A DNA stretch of 36,069 nucleotides from Marinomonas rhizomae (GCF_003315485.1 NZ_QNSE01000024.1:1-36069); one strand, 5' to 3'. Shown: positions 15,727 through 23,072, numbered from the stretch's first letter. Notes: generated by a model from the sequence alone, not told the origin. Translations and numbers: made by a program.

Positions 15727-15785
15727 ATATAACAAGTAAAGCCAGCAGGACGCCGCAAGCGGCGCCTCTACTTTAGGCGTTATGT
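15727..15785 (+). other. attC site after AraC-VOC cassette
   Basis: R'' is ATATAAC (15727-15733) and R' is GTTATGT (15779-15785), separated by a self-complementary stretch with GTAAAG/CTTTA and GGACGCCGCAAGCGGCGCC. The total length is 59 bp. Opening AACAAGTAAAG and closing GGCGTTATG are typical attC ends. This is one of the clearest sites in the window. Confidence 0.8.
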
Positions 15786-15797
15786 CTAAGGACGATT

Positions 15798-16631
15798 ATG
15801 CAGATTATTGGAACCGGAGATAAAACATACATATTGCTTAGTGGAATTGAGGTTCCTACAGAAATTTGTCTGACTGAAAACGTAAAACTTATTCCCGCGG
15901 ACACTTCGCACCTTGATTTCAATACGGCAGTATCCACGTGTTCTCAGCCTGATGATATTGCCGTTGTTTCTGCATTTATACCGCGCATTACGGCCCAATT
16001 TGAAATAGTTGCATCTTCACCCAAAGAGCTAGCAACTCATGCTTGGAACTCTTCTTGGGATGCGTTACTTCTTAGTGCTATTTTTCATACAGAAGTGAGC
16101 TTTAATCTTCAGTCTGACACAGAGGCAAGCTTAATATCTTCTGAAACAAATCTGAGAGCAACGAATCTTCAATTTCAAGGTTTAACTAAGGCATCCCCAA
16201 AGGAACTAAGTGATGAAGATGTAACTTGGATTAATACGAATTTTAACGATGCAAGAGCTCTACTAGAGAAAGAAAAATTTCAAACAGCCGTTCATTGCTT
16301 AGCATCTTACCGTTGGCACTCGATGCCAAGAATCAAAATAGCAGTGCTTTGGGCTGGAATAGAAGGAATGTTCGGTGCAAGCACTGAAATTAGGTTTCGA
16401 TTAAGCCTTTGCATAGCACGCTTTCTTCACCCTAATGACGCTGACGCTAGAAAGCATAAATTTGAGCTAGTAAAAAAACTTTATAATTCACGGTCATCTG
16501 CTGTACATGGAGCAAAAGTTAAAGGTGACCTTAATCAGGCAGTTGAGGTATCTGCAAAGCTTCTTATGGACCTTATACATCAGGGCGTCATTGAAAGGGC
16601 CATGCCTAATGAAGAAATCCTTGTCCCTTAG
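15798..16631 (+). CDS. Apea-like HEPN-domain protein, cassette-borne
   Basis: The 277-residue protein has a C-terminal helical region (about 145-265) with AVLWAGIEGMFG and the motif NSRSSAVHGA. The latter gives R232-x4-H237, the catalytic signature of HEPN ribonucleases. The N-terminal half (about 1-135) is beta-rich and not recognised. HEPN proteins with this Apea-like form often serve as RNases in phage defence or toxin systems. That role here is inference, since no partner gene such as an MNT nucleotidyltransferase is adjacent. The gene is alone in its cassette between two clear attC sites and starts 13 nt after the preceding R' box. Confidence 0.7.
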   Translation: MQIIGTGDKTYILLSGIEVPTEICLTENVKLIPADTSHLDFNTAVSTCSQPDDIAVVSAFIPRITAQFEIVASSPKELATHAWNSSWDALLLSAIFHTEVSFNLQSDTEASLISSETNLRATNLQFQGLTKASPKELSDEDVTWINTNFNDARALLEKEKFQTAVHCLASYRWHSMPRIKIAVLWAGIEGMFGASTEIRFRLSLCIARFLHPNDADARKHKFELVKKLYNSRSSAVHGAKVKGDLNQAVEVSAKLLMDLIHQGVIERAMPNEEILVP

Positions 16632-16637
16632 CACATT

Positions 16638-16704
16638 GCATAACAAGGCAAAGGGATAGTCAAAACGCTACGCGCTTTACCTGACCTTTCTGGCGGCGTT
16701 AGCA
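16638..16704 (+). other. attC site after HEPN cassette
   Basis: R'' is GCATAAC (16638-16644) and R' is GTTAGCA (16698-16704). The 67-bp interval folds with AAAGG/CCTTT and a central CGC-TACG-CGC hairpin. Opening AACAAGGCAAAG and closing GGCGTTAGC are canonical. It is the best attC match here. Confidence 0.82.
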
Positions 16705-16759
16705 GTCACAGCTTTTTCTAAATCTTGCGATTTGAGTAAAAAAGGAATAATTTGTACTC

Positions 16760-17023
16760 ATGGATGAATTTGAATTCGACGAAGCCAAAAGTCAGGCTAA
16801 TCTGGATAAGCACGGTATTGATTTCGTTGCTGCCCAAGGGTTGTGGAAAGATCCTTACCTGCTGGAGATCCGAGCAAAATCAGGAGATGAGCAGAGATTT
16901 TTGCTGATAGGCAAGATTAGTGAAAAGCACTGGTCGGCTGTCGTCACCTACAGGGATGCTCGTATTCGTCTGATTTCAGTCAGGCGTTCCCGCAAGAAGG
17001 AGATTGAGCTCTATGAAAGCTAA
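16760..17023 (+). CDS. brnT: BrnT-family ribonuclease toxin
   Basis: The 87-residue protein follows the BrnT pattern throughout: FEFDEAKSQANLDKHGIDF at the start, an LWKDP motif, RFLLIGKISEKHWSAVVTYR in the middle and IRLISVRRSRKKEIELYE at the end. The conserved Arg/Arg-Arg residues in RLISVRRSR belong to the RNase active site in Brucella BrnT. As a type II toxin it would cut mRNA and halt growth unless bound by BrnA. The brnA start codon lies inside its last codons. GAGTA/TACTC (about 16734 and 16755) forms a small inverted repeat around its ribosome site that might be the operator. Confidence 0.92.
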   Translation: MDEFEFDEAKSQANLDKHGIDFVAAQGLWKDPYLLEIRAKSGDEQRFLLIGKISEKHWSAVVTYRDARIRLISVRRSRKKEIELYES

Positions 17024-17282
17024 AGATTTTGATAAAAAGTTTGAGGAAGGTCAGGAAGATATAGTTGATGACTTAGATCTGTCCTCTGCTCGCCGTGTTA
17101 ATCAGGAGCAGAAGCGAATCAATGTCGACTTTCCAGCTTGGGTTGTGGAGTCATTGGATCGTGAGGCTGCGCGCATTGGCGTCACTCGTCAATCTATTAT
17201 CAAGGTATGGCTGGTGGAGCGTCTTCAGGCAGAATCTGCAAATAAACCACTCAATGGTGACGGTGCAAGCGGCACACATTAA
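17013..17282 (+). CDS. brnA: BrnA-family antitoxin
   Basis: The 89-residue protein counted from ATG 17013 overlaps brnT by 11 nt. That start is chosen over the TTG at 17004 because AAGGAG (16997-17002) is correctly spaced only for the ATG. A flexible acidic N-terminus (about 10-25) is followed by a ribbon-helix-helix domain, QKRINVDFPAWVVESLDREA and RIGVTRQSIIKVWLVERL. This domain would bind operator DNA while the N-terminus neutralises BrnT. Toxin first, antitoxin second is the usual order of this system. The stop codon begins the R'' of a possible attC, so the pair fills one cassette. Confidence 0.88.
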   Translation: MKAKDFDKKFEEGQEDIVDDLDLSSARRVNQEQKRINVDFPAWVVESLDREAARIGVTRQSIIKVWLVERLQAESANKPLNGDGASGTH

Positions 17283-17445
17283 CAAAAAAATAAACAAGCC
17301 ATTCTCCTTTTGAGGCAGTGATATCAATAGATTAGCTTTTTTATGTCGTTTAGTTAGTCATCGTAAAGGTTGTTGATCTGTGCTGTTGGTAAGTGCCTGG
17401 TATATTTTTGATTTTTGTATTGCGCTGCTGAGCTAAGTGTTATGC
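17277..17445 (+). other. possible long attC-like site after brnTA
   Basis: CATTAAC (17277-17283, with the brnA stop) fits R'' apart from its first base, and GTTATGC (17439-17445) fits a common R' variant preceded by GTG. The 169-bp spacing is longer than typical attC sites and I see only weak long-range pairing. An alternative end lies near GTTTAGT (17349). Two partial sites or a decayed site are equally possible. The rest of this spacer (17283-17465) shows no gene. Confidence 0.35.
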
Positions 17446-17465
17446 CTTCTATGGAAAATTAGAAA

Positions 17466-18065
17466 ATGATGGATGAAAACAAGGATGTCTGGCTTCAGTA
17501 TTATGAAAAAGCATTATCTCGCCCTCATTTAAAACGTACTGAGTTTGCGGTTCGACTTAATGAGTCAAACCTTAAAGTGGCCACAGATTGCGGTTGTGGG
17601 GCAGGTAGTGATATCCAGTATCTAGAGCAGCAGGGTTTTCAAGTTTATGGTTTTGATAGTAATCCTGAATCTGTAGCCATTTGTCGAGATAGGTTTGCTT
17701 CAAAGTCGTTAGTGGAAATATCAGAGTCTTCGTTTGAGTGTTTTGATTACCCTAAATCTGGTGTTGTTATCGCAAACTCAAGTTTGTTTTTTGCTTCCCC
17801 AAATTACTTTGATACGACTTGGAGCAGCATTAAATCCTCAATTGAAGTTGGTGGAGTATTTGCTGGTGACTTCATGGGCCTGAAAGACAGTTGGGCTAAA
17901 AACTACCGTAGTCCGACATCGCCTTTGTCTGAGTCAGTTGTAAAGGCCCTGTTCTCAGATTTTGAAATAGTCAGGTTTTTTGAGCGTGATGAGAAAGCCA
18001 AAACCTCATTAGGTAGAGTGAAGTATTGGCATACATATTCTGTGGTCGCGGTGAAACGAAGGTAG
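17466..18065 (+). CDS. class I SAM-dependent methyltransferase, cassette-borne
   Basis: The 199-residue protein has motif I as ATDCGCGAGSD (39-49; D-x-G-x-G at 41, 43 and 45). An acidic residue ends the second strand (VYGFDSN, about 64). A motif IV-like stretch, VVIANSSLFFASP, is near 106-118, and a C-terminal sheet ends VKYWHTYSVVAVKR. The layout resembles TehB-like small-molecule methyltransferases. The Cys in motif I is unusual but tolerated. Substrate is unknown. It is preceded by the R' box at 17439-17445 and followed by a weak attC-like site, so I treat it as cassette-borne. Confidence 0.8.
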   Translation: MMDENKDVWLQYYEKALSRPHLKRTEFAVRLNESNLKVATDCGCGAGSDIQYLEQQGFQVYGFDSNPESVAICRDRFASKSLVEISESSFECFDYPKSGVVIANSSLFFASPNYFDTTWSSIKSSIEVGGVFAGDFMGLKDSWAKNYRSPTSPLSESVVKALFSDFEIVRFFERDEKAKTSLGRVKYWHTYSVVAVKRR

Positions 18066-18083
18066 AAATGTGTTCAAGCAGGT

Positions 18084-18145
18084 ATTCAACGGTCGGTGCT
18101 ATAGTTTTAGCTTCTCAGTTTTGGCTACTCAACTAAGCATTAGGC
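18084..18145 (+). other. degenerate attC-like site after methyltransferase
   Basis: ATTCAAC (18084-18090) is a perfect R''. The right end, ATTAGGC (18139-18145), equals a good R' except that the essential G is A. The inner segment folds only partly. It is probably a decayed site. Confidence 0.4.
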
Positions 18146-18151
18146 ATTTTA

Positions 18152-18490
18152 ATGATGGGTCTTACTAAAGGAAGTAAAGTGGTTCTTGTATTAGCAGTGC
18201 TTTCTATCGCGTTGTTTTTATACATGCTTTATTTTCGTGCTTTTATATACGCAGACATGTATATCGCGCCAGATGAACCTTATGGGATATCAGACATCAT
18301 TGAGCTTTTGCTTGGAGCTGTGTTTATTCTGTTGTCACTTGTTTCGGTAGTTGTCTCTTTGGTGTTATTTATTCGTGGTGCCACGCAATCCAAAGTTTGG
18401 GCCGTCGGTCTAGTTATCACTCATGCAGTTATGTATTTATCGTTTGTTTCAATGCATGCTCTGGCAGCAAGCTATGGTTCAGCATCATAA
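18152..18490 (+). CDS. small polytopic membrane protein of unknown function
   Basis: The 112-residue protein has three predicted membrane helices (about 8-28, 44-72 and 82-105). A short acidic extracytoplasmic loop (IAPDEPYG, near 37-44) lies after helix 1. I recognise no motif. It begins just after an attC-like R' box and ends before another, so it is probably the last cassette of array 2. ATG 18152 is used; the next codon is also ATG. Confidence 0.6.
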   Translation: MMGLTKGSKVVLVLAVLSIALFLYMLYFRAFIYADMYIAPDEPYGISDIIELLLGAVFILLSLVSVVVSLVLFIRGATQSKVWAVGLVITHAVMYLSFVSMHALAASYGSAS

Positions 18491-18505
18491 GGTTAGCCAG
18501 CCTTG

Positions 18506-18565
18506 CCTCAACAAAAAATGAGCGTCTCGCTGCCTTCTGTGTCGGCCTAAAGGCGCGGCTTATAA
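18506..18565 (+). other. degenerate attC-like site closing array 2
   Basis: CCTCAAC (18506-18512) approximates R'', and GGCTTATAA (18557-18565) approximates a GCGTTATAA-type R'. Between them lie short stems such as GCCTAAAGGC (18545-18554). The composite-repeat fragment begins directly at its right edge. Confidence 0.4.
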
Positions 18566-18632
18566 GGTGAAAGCTTCGCTTTCAGCGTCAGATCACGCCT
18601 CGTTCCTCGTCTCATCAGACCTACGTTTTTTG
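18566..18632 (-). repeat. partial inverted composite-repeat fragment right of array 2
   Basis: GTGAAAGCTTCGCTTTCAGC followed by GATCACGCCTCG and TCTCATCAGACCTACG is a diverged reverse copy of the inner block at 14330-14400. Only the innermost module is present. It gives array 2 the same inverted bracket as array 1. Confidence 0.6.
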
Positions 18633-18737
18633 GTTCCCAAAAGCGGAAGGGACTTAATGTAATAACCCATTAATACCTTTTCCCTTTCTCTAACTGTTAC
18701 AACATAGGAGGTTTTAAACAAAACAGGAGAAGGTGTC

Positions 18738-19307
18738 ATGTCGAATAAAAAAATCTTAATGATCACGGGTGATTTCACGGAAGATTACGAAACTATGGTG
18801 CCATTTCAGGCGTTGATGAGTGTCGGTCATACGGTGCATGCGGTGTGTCCAGATAAGAAGTCTGGTGATACGGTGGCGACGGCGATTCATGATTTTGAAG
18901 GCGATCAAACCTATACGGAGAAGCCGGGGCACCGTTTTGGGTTGAATGCGACGTTTGCCGATATCAAGGTGGAAGATTACGATGCTTTGGTGATTCCCGG
19001 TGGTCGCGCGCCTGAGTATCTTCGTTTGAATAAAGCTGTGGTTGCTATGGTTAAGCATTTTTTTGATACCAACAAGCCTGTTGCGGCGGTGTGTCATGGA
19101 GCGCAGTTATTGGCTGCAGCGGGTGTGTTGGACGGCAGGAAGTGTTCTGCGTATCCTGCTTGTCAGCCTGAGGTGGAGCTTGCGAAGGGAGAGTTTATGG
19201 ATATTCCCGTTGATCAGGCGGTGACGGATGGTAATTTGGTTACAGCGCCAGCGTGGCCTGCGCATCCAGCTTGGCTTGCTCAGTTTTATGTTTTGCTAGA
19301 AAAGTAA
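18738..19307 (+). CDS. DJ-1/PfpI-family protein
   Basis: The 189-residue protein has the class I glutamine-amidotransferase-like fold of DJ-1/PfpI. E18 lies in FTEDYETM. The nucleophile elbow is [19 protein letters not shown] with C119 and H120. The signature [16 protein letters not shown] follows. Members act as stress chaperones, proteases or glyoxalase III/deglycase-like enzymes. Which of these applies here cannot be told. AGGAG (18724-18728) gives a strong ribosome site. It is a single-gene unit just right of array 2, in core-like sequence. Confidence 0.88.
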   Translation: MSNKKILMITGDFTEDYETMVPFQALMSVGHTVHAVCPDKKSGDTVATAIHDFEGDQTYTEKPGHRFGLNATFADIKVEDYDALVIPGGRAPEYLRLNKAVVAMVKHFFDTNKPVAAVCHGAQLLAAAGVLDGRKCSAYPACQPEVELAKGEFMDIPVDQAVTDGNLVTAPAWPAHPAWLAQFYVLLEK

Positions 19308-19333
19308 AAAGCTGAGGGTCGATGAGCCTATTA

Positions 19334-19379
19334 GGGCGGATTTAATTTTGTCATGAGACAGTAAAAATTAAATTCGTCC
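19334..19379. repeat. long hairpin downstream of DJ-1/PfpI gene
   Basis: A 16-bp stem pairs 19334-19349 with 19364-19379 (two G-U wobbles). The loop contains an inner GTC/GAC stem around ATGA. No T-run follows directly on the + strand, although TATTTTT is 6 nt away. It could be a terminator variant, a small intergenic palindromic element or an RNA. Confidence 0.5.
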
Positions 19380-19468
19380 AACTATTTTTCCGTATCTTCA
19401 GCTAGACTGTTTTGCATTGAGTTATTTCGTTCCAATAATAAAAAACGTCATTCAGTAGGGAAAATACA

Positions 19469-19828
19469 ATGTGTAAGCTCTTTGTGAATTCAGATCCTAG
19501 CCTATGGGAAAATGTCACTCGTTCTTTGCGTATTGATGGTATGGTTACCAGTATTCGTTTAGAAAGTTTCTTTTGGTTTACACTGGAAGAAATTGCCCAG
19601 CGAGACAAGTTGTCTCTTTCGCAGATGATTGCCAAGCTCAATCATGAAGCCTTGGATGCGGGCCATAATTTGGATAATTTCACGTCTTTTTTACGAGTGT
19701 GCGCGATGCGTTATCTGCATTTGCAAACCATTGGTATGTTACCCCATTCCCATGAAGTGAGTTTGGCGTCTCTTAATTCTGATCGTATTCTTGAGCAGGA
19801 GAAATACTATTTAGAGACGCATCAATAG
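19469..19828 (+). CDS. ribbon-helix-helix domain protein
   Basis: The 119-residue protein has a central RHH_4-type segment, MVTSIRLESFFWFTLEEIAQ, followed by KLSLSQMIAKLNHEAL. The strand SIRLES and two helices form the dimeric DNA-binding unit. A second helical portion, DNFTSFLRVCAMRYLHLQT, is also typical of this family. No toxin gene adjoins it, so it is more likely a regulator than an antitoxin. AGGGAAAATACAATG supports the start. Confidence 0.78.
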   Translation: MCKLFVNSDPSLWENVTRSLRIDGMVTSIRLESFFWFTLEEIAQRDKLSLSQMIAKLNHEALDAGHNLDNFTSFLRVCAMRYLHLQTIGMLPHSHEVSLASLNSDRILEQEKYYLETHQ

Positions 19829-19898
19829 CTATTACTTCATTGACGATATATTTCTAGATTTTTGCCCATCTCGCCTAAAATGCTCACGGCGTTTCCTA

Positions 19899-19904
19899 TA
19901 TAAT
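19899..19904 (+). promoter_or_regulatory. -10 element of probable rluF promoter
   Basis: TATAAT lies 83 nt before the rluF start in TTTCCTATATAATGTGCGTC. The -35 region is not obvious. A transcript from here would begin near 19911 and run into the hairpin at 19943-19968 before reaching rluF. Confidence 0.4.
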
Positions 19905-19942
19905 GTGCGTCATCTCGTTGTTGACGATTCATTCAGTTTAAG

Positions 19943-19968
19943 CTTTTCCTCATTAGGAAAAGTTTTTT
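19943..19968 (+). terminator. terminator-like hairpin in the rluF leader
   Basis: CTTTTCC (19943-19949) pairs with GGAAAAG (19956-19962), followed at once by TTTTTT (19963-19968). It ends 18 nt before ATG 19987. It could cap an upstream transcript or act as an attenuator for rluF. Confidence 0.6.
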
Positions 19969-19986
19969 ATAGGTAAACGGCACTTT

Positions 19987-21039
19987 ATGTTTAACGCTTC
20001 ATCTACTCGTTTAAATAAATACATCAGCGAAAGCGGTATCTGCTCTCGAAGGGACGCTGACCGCTTTATTGAACAAGGTAATGTGTTCATCAATGGCAAG
20101 CGTGCTTCGGTGGGCGATCAGGTGGTTGCTGGTGATACGGTGCGAGTGAATGGACAAATTATCGAACCGCAAGACGCAGATGATTTTGTGTTTATTGTGT
20201 TGAATAAGCCAGTAGGCATTGTCAGTACAACCGAAAGCAGTGAACGTCATAACATTGTTGATTTTGTTAGTCATGGGGTGCGTATTTTCCCTATTGGTCG
20301 TTTGGACAAAGACTCTCAGGGTTTGATCTTTCTGACCAATAATGGCGACTTGGTCAATAAGGTGTTGCGGGCGGGCAATAACCACGAGAAAGAATATTTG
20401 GTGACGGTCAACAAACCCATTACCGAAAGTTTCCTTTCTGGCTTAGCAGGTGGAGTGCCCATTTTGGGTACCATGACTAAAAAATGCCCAGTGGTGAAAG
20501 TGGCTCCAAACGTCTTTAATATTACCCTTGTTCAGGGGCTAAACCGTCAGATTCGTCGTATGTGTGAGCATTTTGGCTATGAAGTAACTAAGCTAGAACG
20601 CACTCGTATTATGAATGTGAATTTAAAAGGTTTGCCCGTAGGAGAGTGGCGAGATTTAACACAGAAAGAGCTGTCTGTGTTGCTTAAGTCTATTGAAGAT
20701 TCCTCTTCAGAAGCCAGTGCGCCGGCTAAGAAGTCTCGTAATGCTCCGCGTAAAAATACGCGTAATGATGGTGCGTCCAAACCGAAAGCATCAACAAAAC
20801 CAAAAGCACCCTTTAAACCAACAGGTGCGGCTAAAGGGAATACGAAACATCCTAAAGATGATTCTAGAAAGCCAGCGGGTTCGAAAGGCAAAGATCGTCG
20901 TCCTTTTGGTGATGCCAATAAGCCTGCTAAAGGGCGTAAACCAACGACCAATAAGCCGCAAACGACTAAGCCTCAAGGTAAATCGAACTCTAATAAGCCA
21001 ACGGGTAAACGTCCGATACGCGGTAAAGGGCCTCGCTAA
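19987..21039 (+). CDS. rluF: 23S rRNA pseudouridine(2604) synthase with basic C-terminal tail
   Basis: The 350-residue protein has an S4 RNA-binding domain (about 7-60, [20 protein letters not shown]). A RsuA/RluB/E/F-type catalytic domain follows, with D107 in [14 protein letters not shown]. The further motifs KEYLVTV and [18 protein letters not shown] are present. Sequence and order best match RluF, which modifies U2604 of 23S rRNA. From about residue 238 to the end runs a Lys/Pro/Thr/Gly-rich disordered tail with repeated KPT- and GK-like words. Such a tail may help RNA binding. The gene follows a promoter-like sequence and a hairpin in its leader. Confidence 0.88.
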   Translation: MFNASSTRLNKYISESGICSRRDADRFIEQGNVFINGKRASVGDQVVAGDTVRVNGQIIEPQDADDFVFIVLNKPVGIVSTTESSERHNIVDFVSHGVRIFPIGRLDKDSQGLIFLTNNGDLVNKVLRAGNNHEKEYLVTVNKPITESFLSGLAGGVPILGTMTKKCPVVKVAPNVFNITLVQGLNRQIRRMCEHFGYEVTKLERTRIMNVNLKGLPVGEWRDLTQKELSVLLKSIEDSSSEASAPAKKSRNAPRKNTRNDGASKPKASTKPKAPFKPTGAAKGNTKHPKDDSRKPAGSKGKDRRPFGDANKPAKGRKPTTNKPQTTKPQGKSNSNKPTGKRPIRGKGPR

Positions 21040-21226
21040 ATCGAACACCTTGTGTGCCATTTGAATACAATGATGCGCGTAAAGACGTTAATTATTCTGT
21101 GTCCTTAATCGAGTCATAATCTTAAGCTTTCTCCACAACTATGAATTTTTCATGGTTGTTGCGGTGGAAGGTTTGTCGGACGTTTCCAGGTTATTTATGA
21201 TGGGATTTTTCGTGGGCGAGGTAAGT

Positions 21227-21379
21227 ATGAAAACGACATTGCGTGGTATCTTTTTAGTGAGTCTGTTAATGACTTTATCAGCGTGTGTGTTCATGCCGCC
21301 AGGTGGGCCAAACGGTGGTCCTGGTCACGGTGGTTCCGGTCCTGGCAATGCTGGTGGTAGCCCAACCGTGCATCGTTAA
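21227..21379 (+). CDS. small Gly/Pro-rich lipoprotein
   Basis: Starting at ATG 21227, after GGGCGAGG, this encodes 50 residues: a signal peptide with lipobox LMTLSAC (Cys 19 by my count), then a short tail rich in Gly, Pro and Asn, ending PTVHR. The longer frame from 21152 would bury the signal peptide behind 25 residues, so it is rejected. Signal peptidase II would leave a lipid-anchored peptide of about 32 residues. A strong terminator follows. Function is unknown. Confidence 0.65.
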   Translation: MKTTLRGIFLVSLLMTLSACVFMPPGGPNGGPGHGGSGPGNAGGSPTVHR

Positions 21380-21383
21380 AAAG

Positions 21384-21410
21384 GAAAGAACGCTTCGGTG
21401 TTCTTTTTTT
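21384..21410 (+). terminator. rho-independent terminator after small lipoprotein gene
   Basis: AAAGAACGC-TTCG-GTGTTCTTT with a UUCG tetraloop and one G-U pair, running into T residues to 21410. Confidence 0.85.
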
Positions 21411-21465
21411 GTGTCTGTCAATTTGCTTAGATAGGAAGAGCAATTGATCTGGGAATCCCTGTGTT

Positions 21466-22062
21466 ATGGAATGGAACATAAAATTTGTTTATAGCGCCAT
21501 GGCGGTCATGCTGACGCTCGTGGCTTTTCTGCCGTATTTATTCTCGATTATTAAAGGTCAAACTCGGCCCCATGTGTTTACTTGGGTGATCTGGGCCATG
21601 ACGACGTTGATTGTCTTCTTTGCGCAATATGAGGCGCAAGCCGGTTGGGGGGCTTGGCCGATTGGCATTTCAGGGGGGATTACGATCTTGGTGGCCATAG
21701 CGGCTTACTACAAACAGGCTGATGCCAGCATTCACCTTATTGATTGGGTGTTTTTCTTAGCCGCTTTATCTTCTCTGCCATTTTGGTATGTTATGTCAGA
21801 TCCTATGTGGGCGGTGATTTTATTAACCACGGTCGATATGTTAGGTTTTGGGCCAACGTTACGCAAAGCCTACGTGTTTCCTGATCAGGAAAATGCGACG
21901 TTTTTTGTTGTATTTATCTTACGCAATACCCTTGTATTATTGGCGTTGGAAGAATATTCAATCGCCACAGCCTTGTTCCCTTTTGCTGTGAATATAGGCT
22001 GCCTAGCACTACTCTTTGTGGTTTTATTTCGACGCTACCAGCTTCATGCGGTTAAGCAATAA
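21466..22062 (+). CDS. polytopic membrane protein of unknown function
   Basis: The 198-residue protein has six or seven hydrophobic segments (about 8-29, 37-55, 66-84, 91-109, 115-131, 142-160 and 168-190). A conserved-looking stretch, GQTRPHVFTWVIWAMTT, sits at the start of helix 2. No transporter signature is recognised. It heads a run of three genes (21466-23557) with 8-nt and 2-nt gaps to the second and third. ATG 21466 has only a weak ribosome site. Confidence 0.7.
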   Translation: MEWNIKFVYSAMAVMLTLVAFLPYLFSIIKGQTRPHVFTWVIWAMTTLIVFFAQYEAQAGWGAWPIGISGGITILVAIAAYYKQADASIHLIDWVFFLAALSSLPFWYVMSDPMWAVILLTTVDMLGFGPTLRKAYVFPDQENATFFVVFILRNTLVLLALEEYSIATALFPFAVNIGCLALLFVVLFRRYQLHAVKQ

Positions 22063-22070
22063 GGACAGTT

Positions 22071-23072
22071 ATGTATACAGACGAAGATTTAAATTTAGCC
22101 GTGAAGAAGGGCGTTTTTTCAGCCCATTCAGTAGAGGAGTTCCGTCAGCTTGTATCTTCCTCAAATGGCTCATCGCCAGTAGATGAAGAAAACTTTCGTC
22201 TGGTGGGTGGTTTTAACGATATTTTTATTGTCATTGCTTGTGCTTTGCTGTTGTTCTCATCGCTCTGGGTGTTGATGTCAATAAATGAAAGCTTGGCGTA
22301 TTTGGTGTTTGCTGCTTTATCTTGGGCTTTGTCAGAAATTTTCGTAAAGCGCCGAAAAATGGCATTACCTGCCATTGTGTTGCTACTGACTTTTGTGGGC
22401 GGAGCTTTTAATTTCGCGGGGTCTTTATTGGGTGATCAGTCTAGTTATGTGGTGATTTTTTCGACCGCGGTGTCTACGTTGGCGGCTTATCTCCATTGGC
22501 GTCGTTTTAAGGTGCCTATTACGGTCGCTGTTGGTACAGGAACGGGGTTGGCGTTATTGGGCTCCAGTGTGCTGAGTTTTTTCCCTCAAAGCGCAGGGTT
22601 TCTGATGGTCACTTTGTTTTTATGCGGGTGTGTGGCGTTTGTTTTAGCTATGTATTGGGATGCGGGTGATACCAGCCGTACTACACGCAAATCTGATGTG
22701 GCTTTTTGGTTACATTTGCTAGCGGCCCCTTTAATTATTCATCCTATTTTTTCTAATTTAGGTATCTTAGAGGGTAATGAAAGTTTGAGTAATATGCTGC
22801 TGATTGTTCTTTTGTACTTGTTGATGACGGTGGTGTCTATCTCGATTGACCGTCGCGCTTTTATGGTATCGTCGCTGGTTTATGTAATTTACGCTTTGGT
22901 GAGCTTATTTGAGCATTATGGTGGTGTGGGTTATAGCTTTGCGGTGACTGGGGTTGTAGTCGGAGCGTCTTTACTGCTGTTGTCTTTTTATTGGCATACG
23001 GTTCGATCTTTTTTTGTGCAAAGGCTACCTGAAGGTATACAAAATTACCTTCCAGTGATTAAAAAGGTATAG
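22071..23072 (+). CDS. polytopic membrane protein of unknown function (DUF2157-like layout)
   Basis: The 333-residue protein has a short acidic cytoplasmic N-terminus (1-45) and then about ten hydrophobic helices. The layout of a soluble leader then paired helices recalls DUF2157-type proteins, but I cannot confirm membership. It starts 8 nt after the previous gene, preceded by AAGGACAG, and the next gene begins 2 nt after it, so the three are co-transcribed. Confidence 0.65.
   Translation: MYTDEDLNLAVKKGVFSAHSVEEFRQLVSSSNGSSPVDEENFRLVGGFNDIFIVIACALLLFSSLWVLMSINESLAYLVFAALSWALSEIFVKRRKMALPAIVLLLTFVGGAFNFAGSLLGDQSSYVVIFSTAVSTLAAYLHWRRFKVPITVAVGTGTGLALLGSSVLSFFPQSAGFLMVTLFLCGCVAFVLAMYWDAGDTSRTTRKSDVAFWLHLLAAPLIIHPIFSNLGILEGNESLSNMLLIVLLYLLMTVVSISIDRRAFMVSSLVYVIYALVSLFEHYGGVGYSFAVTGVVVGASLLLLSFYWHTVRSFFVQRLPEGIQNYLPVIKKV

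Noticed and set aside
20577..20951. Long antisense frames opposite rluF tail
   Set aside because: Low-complexity composition of the tail opens other frames; no ribosome site or family pattern.
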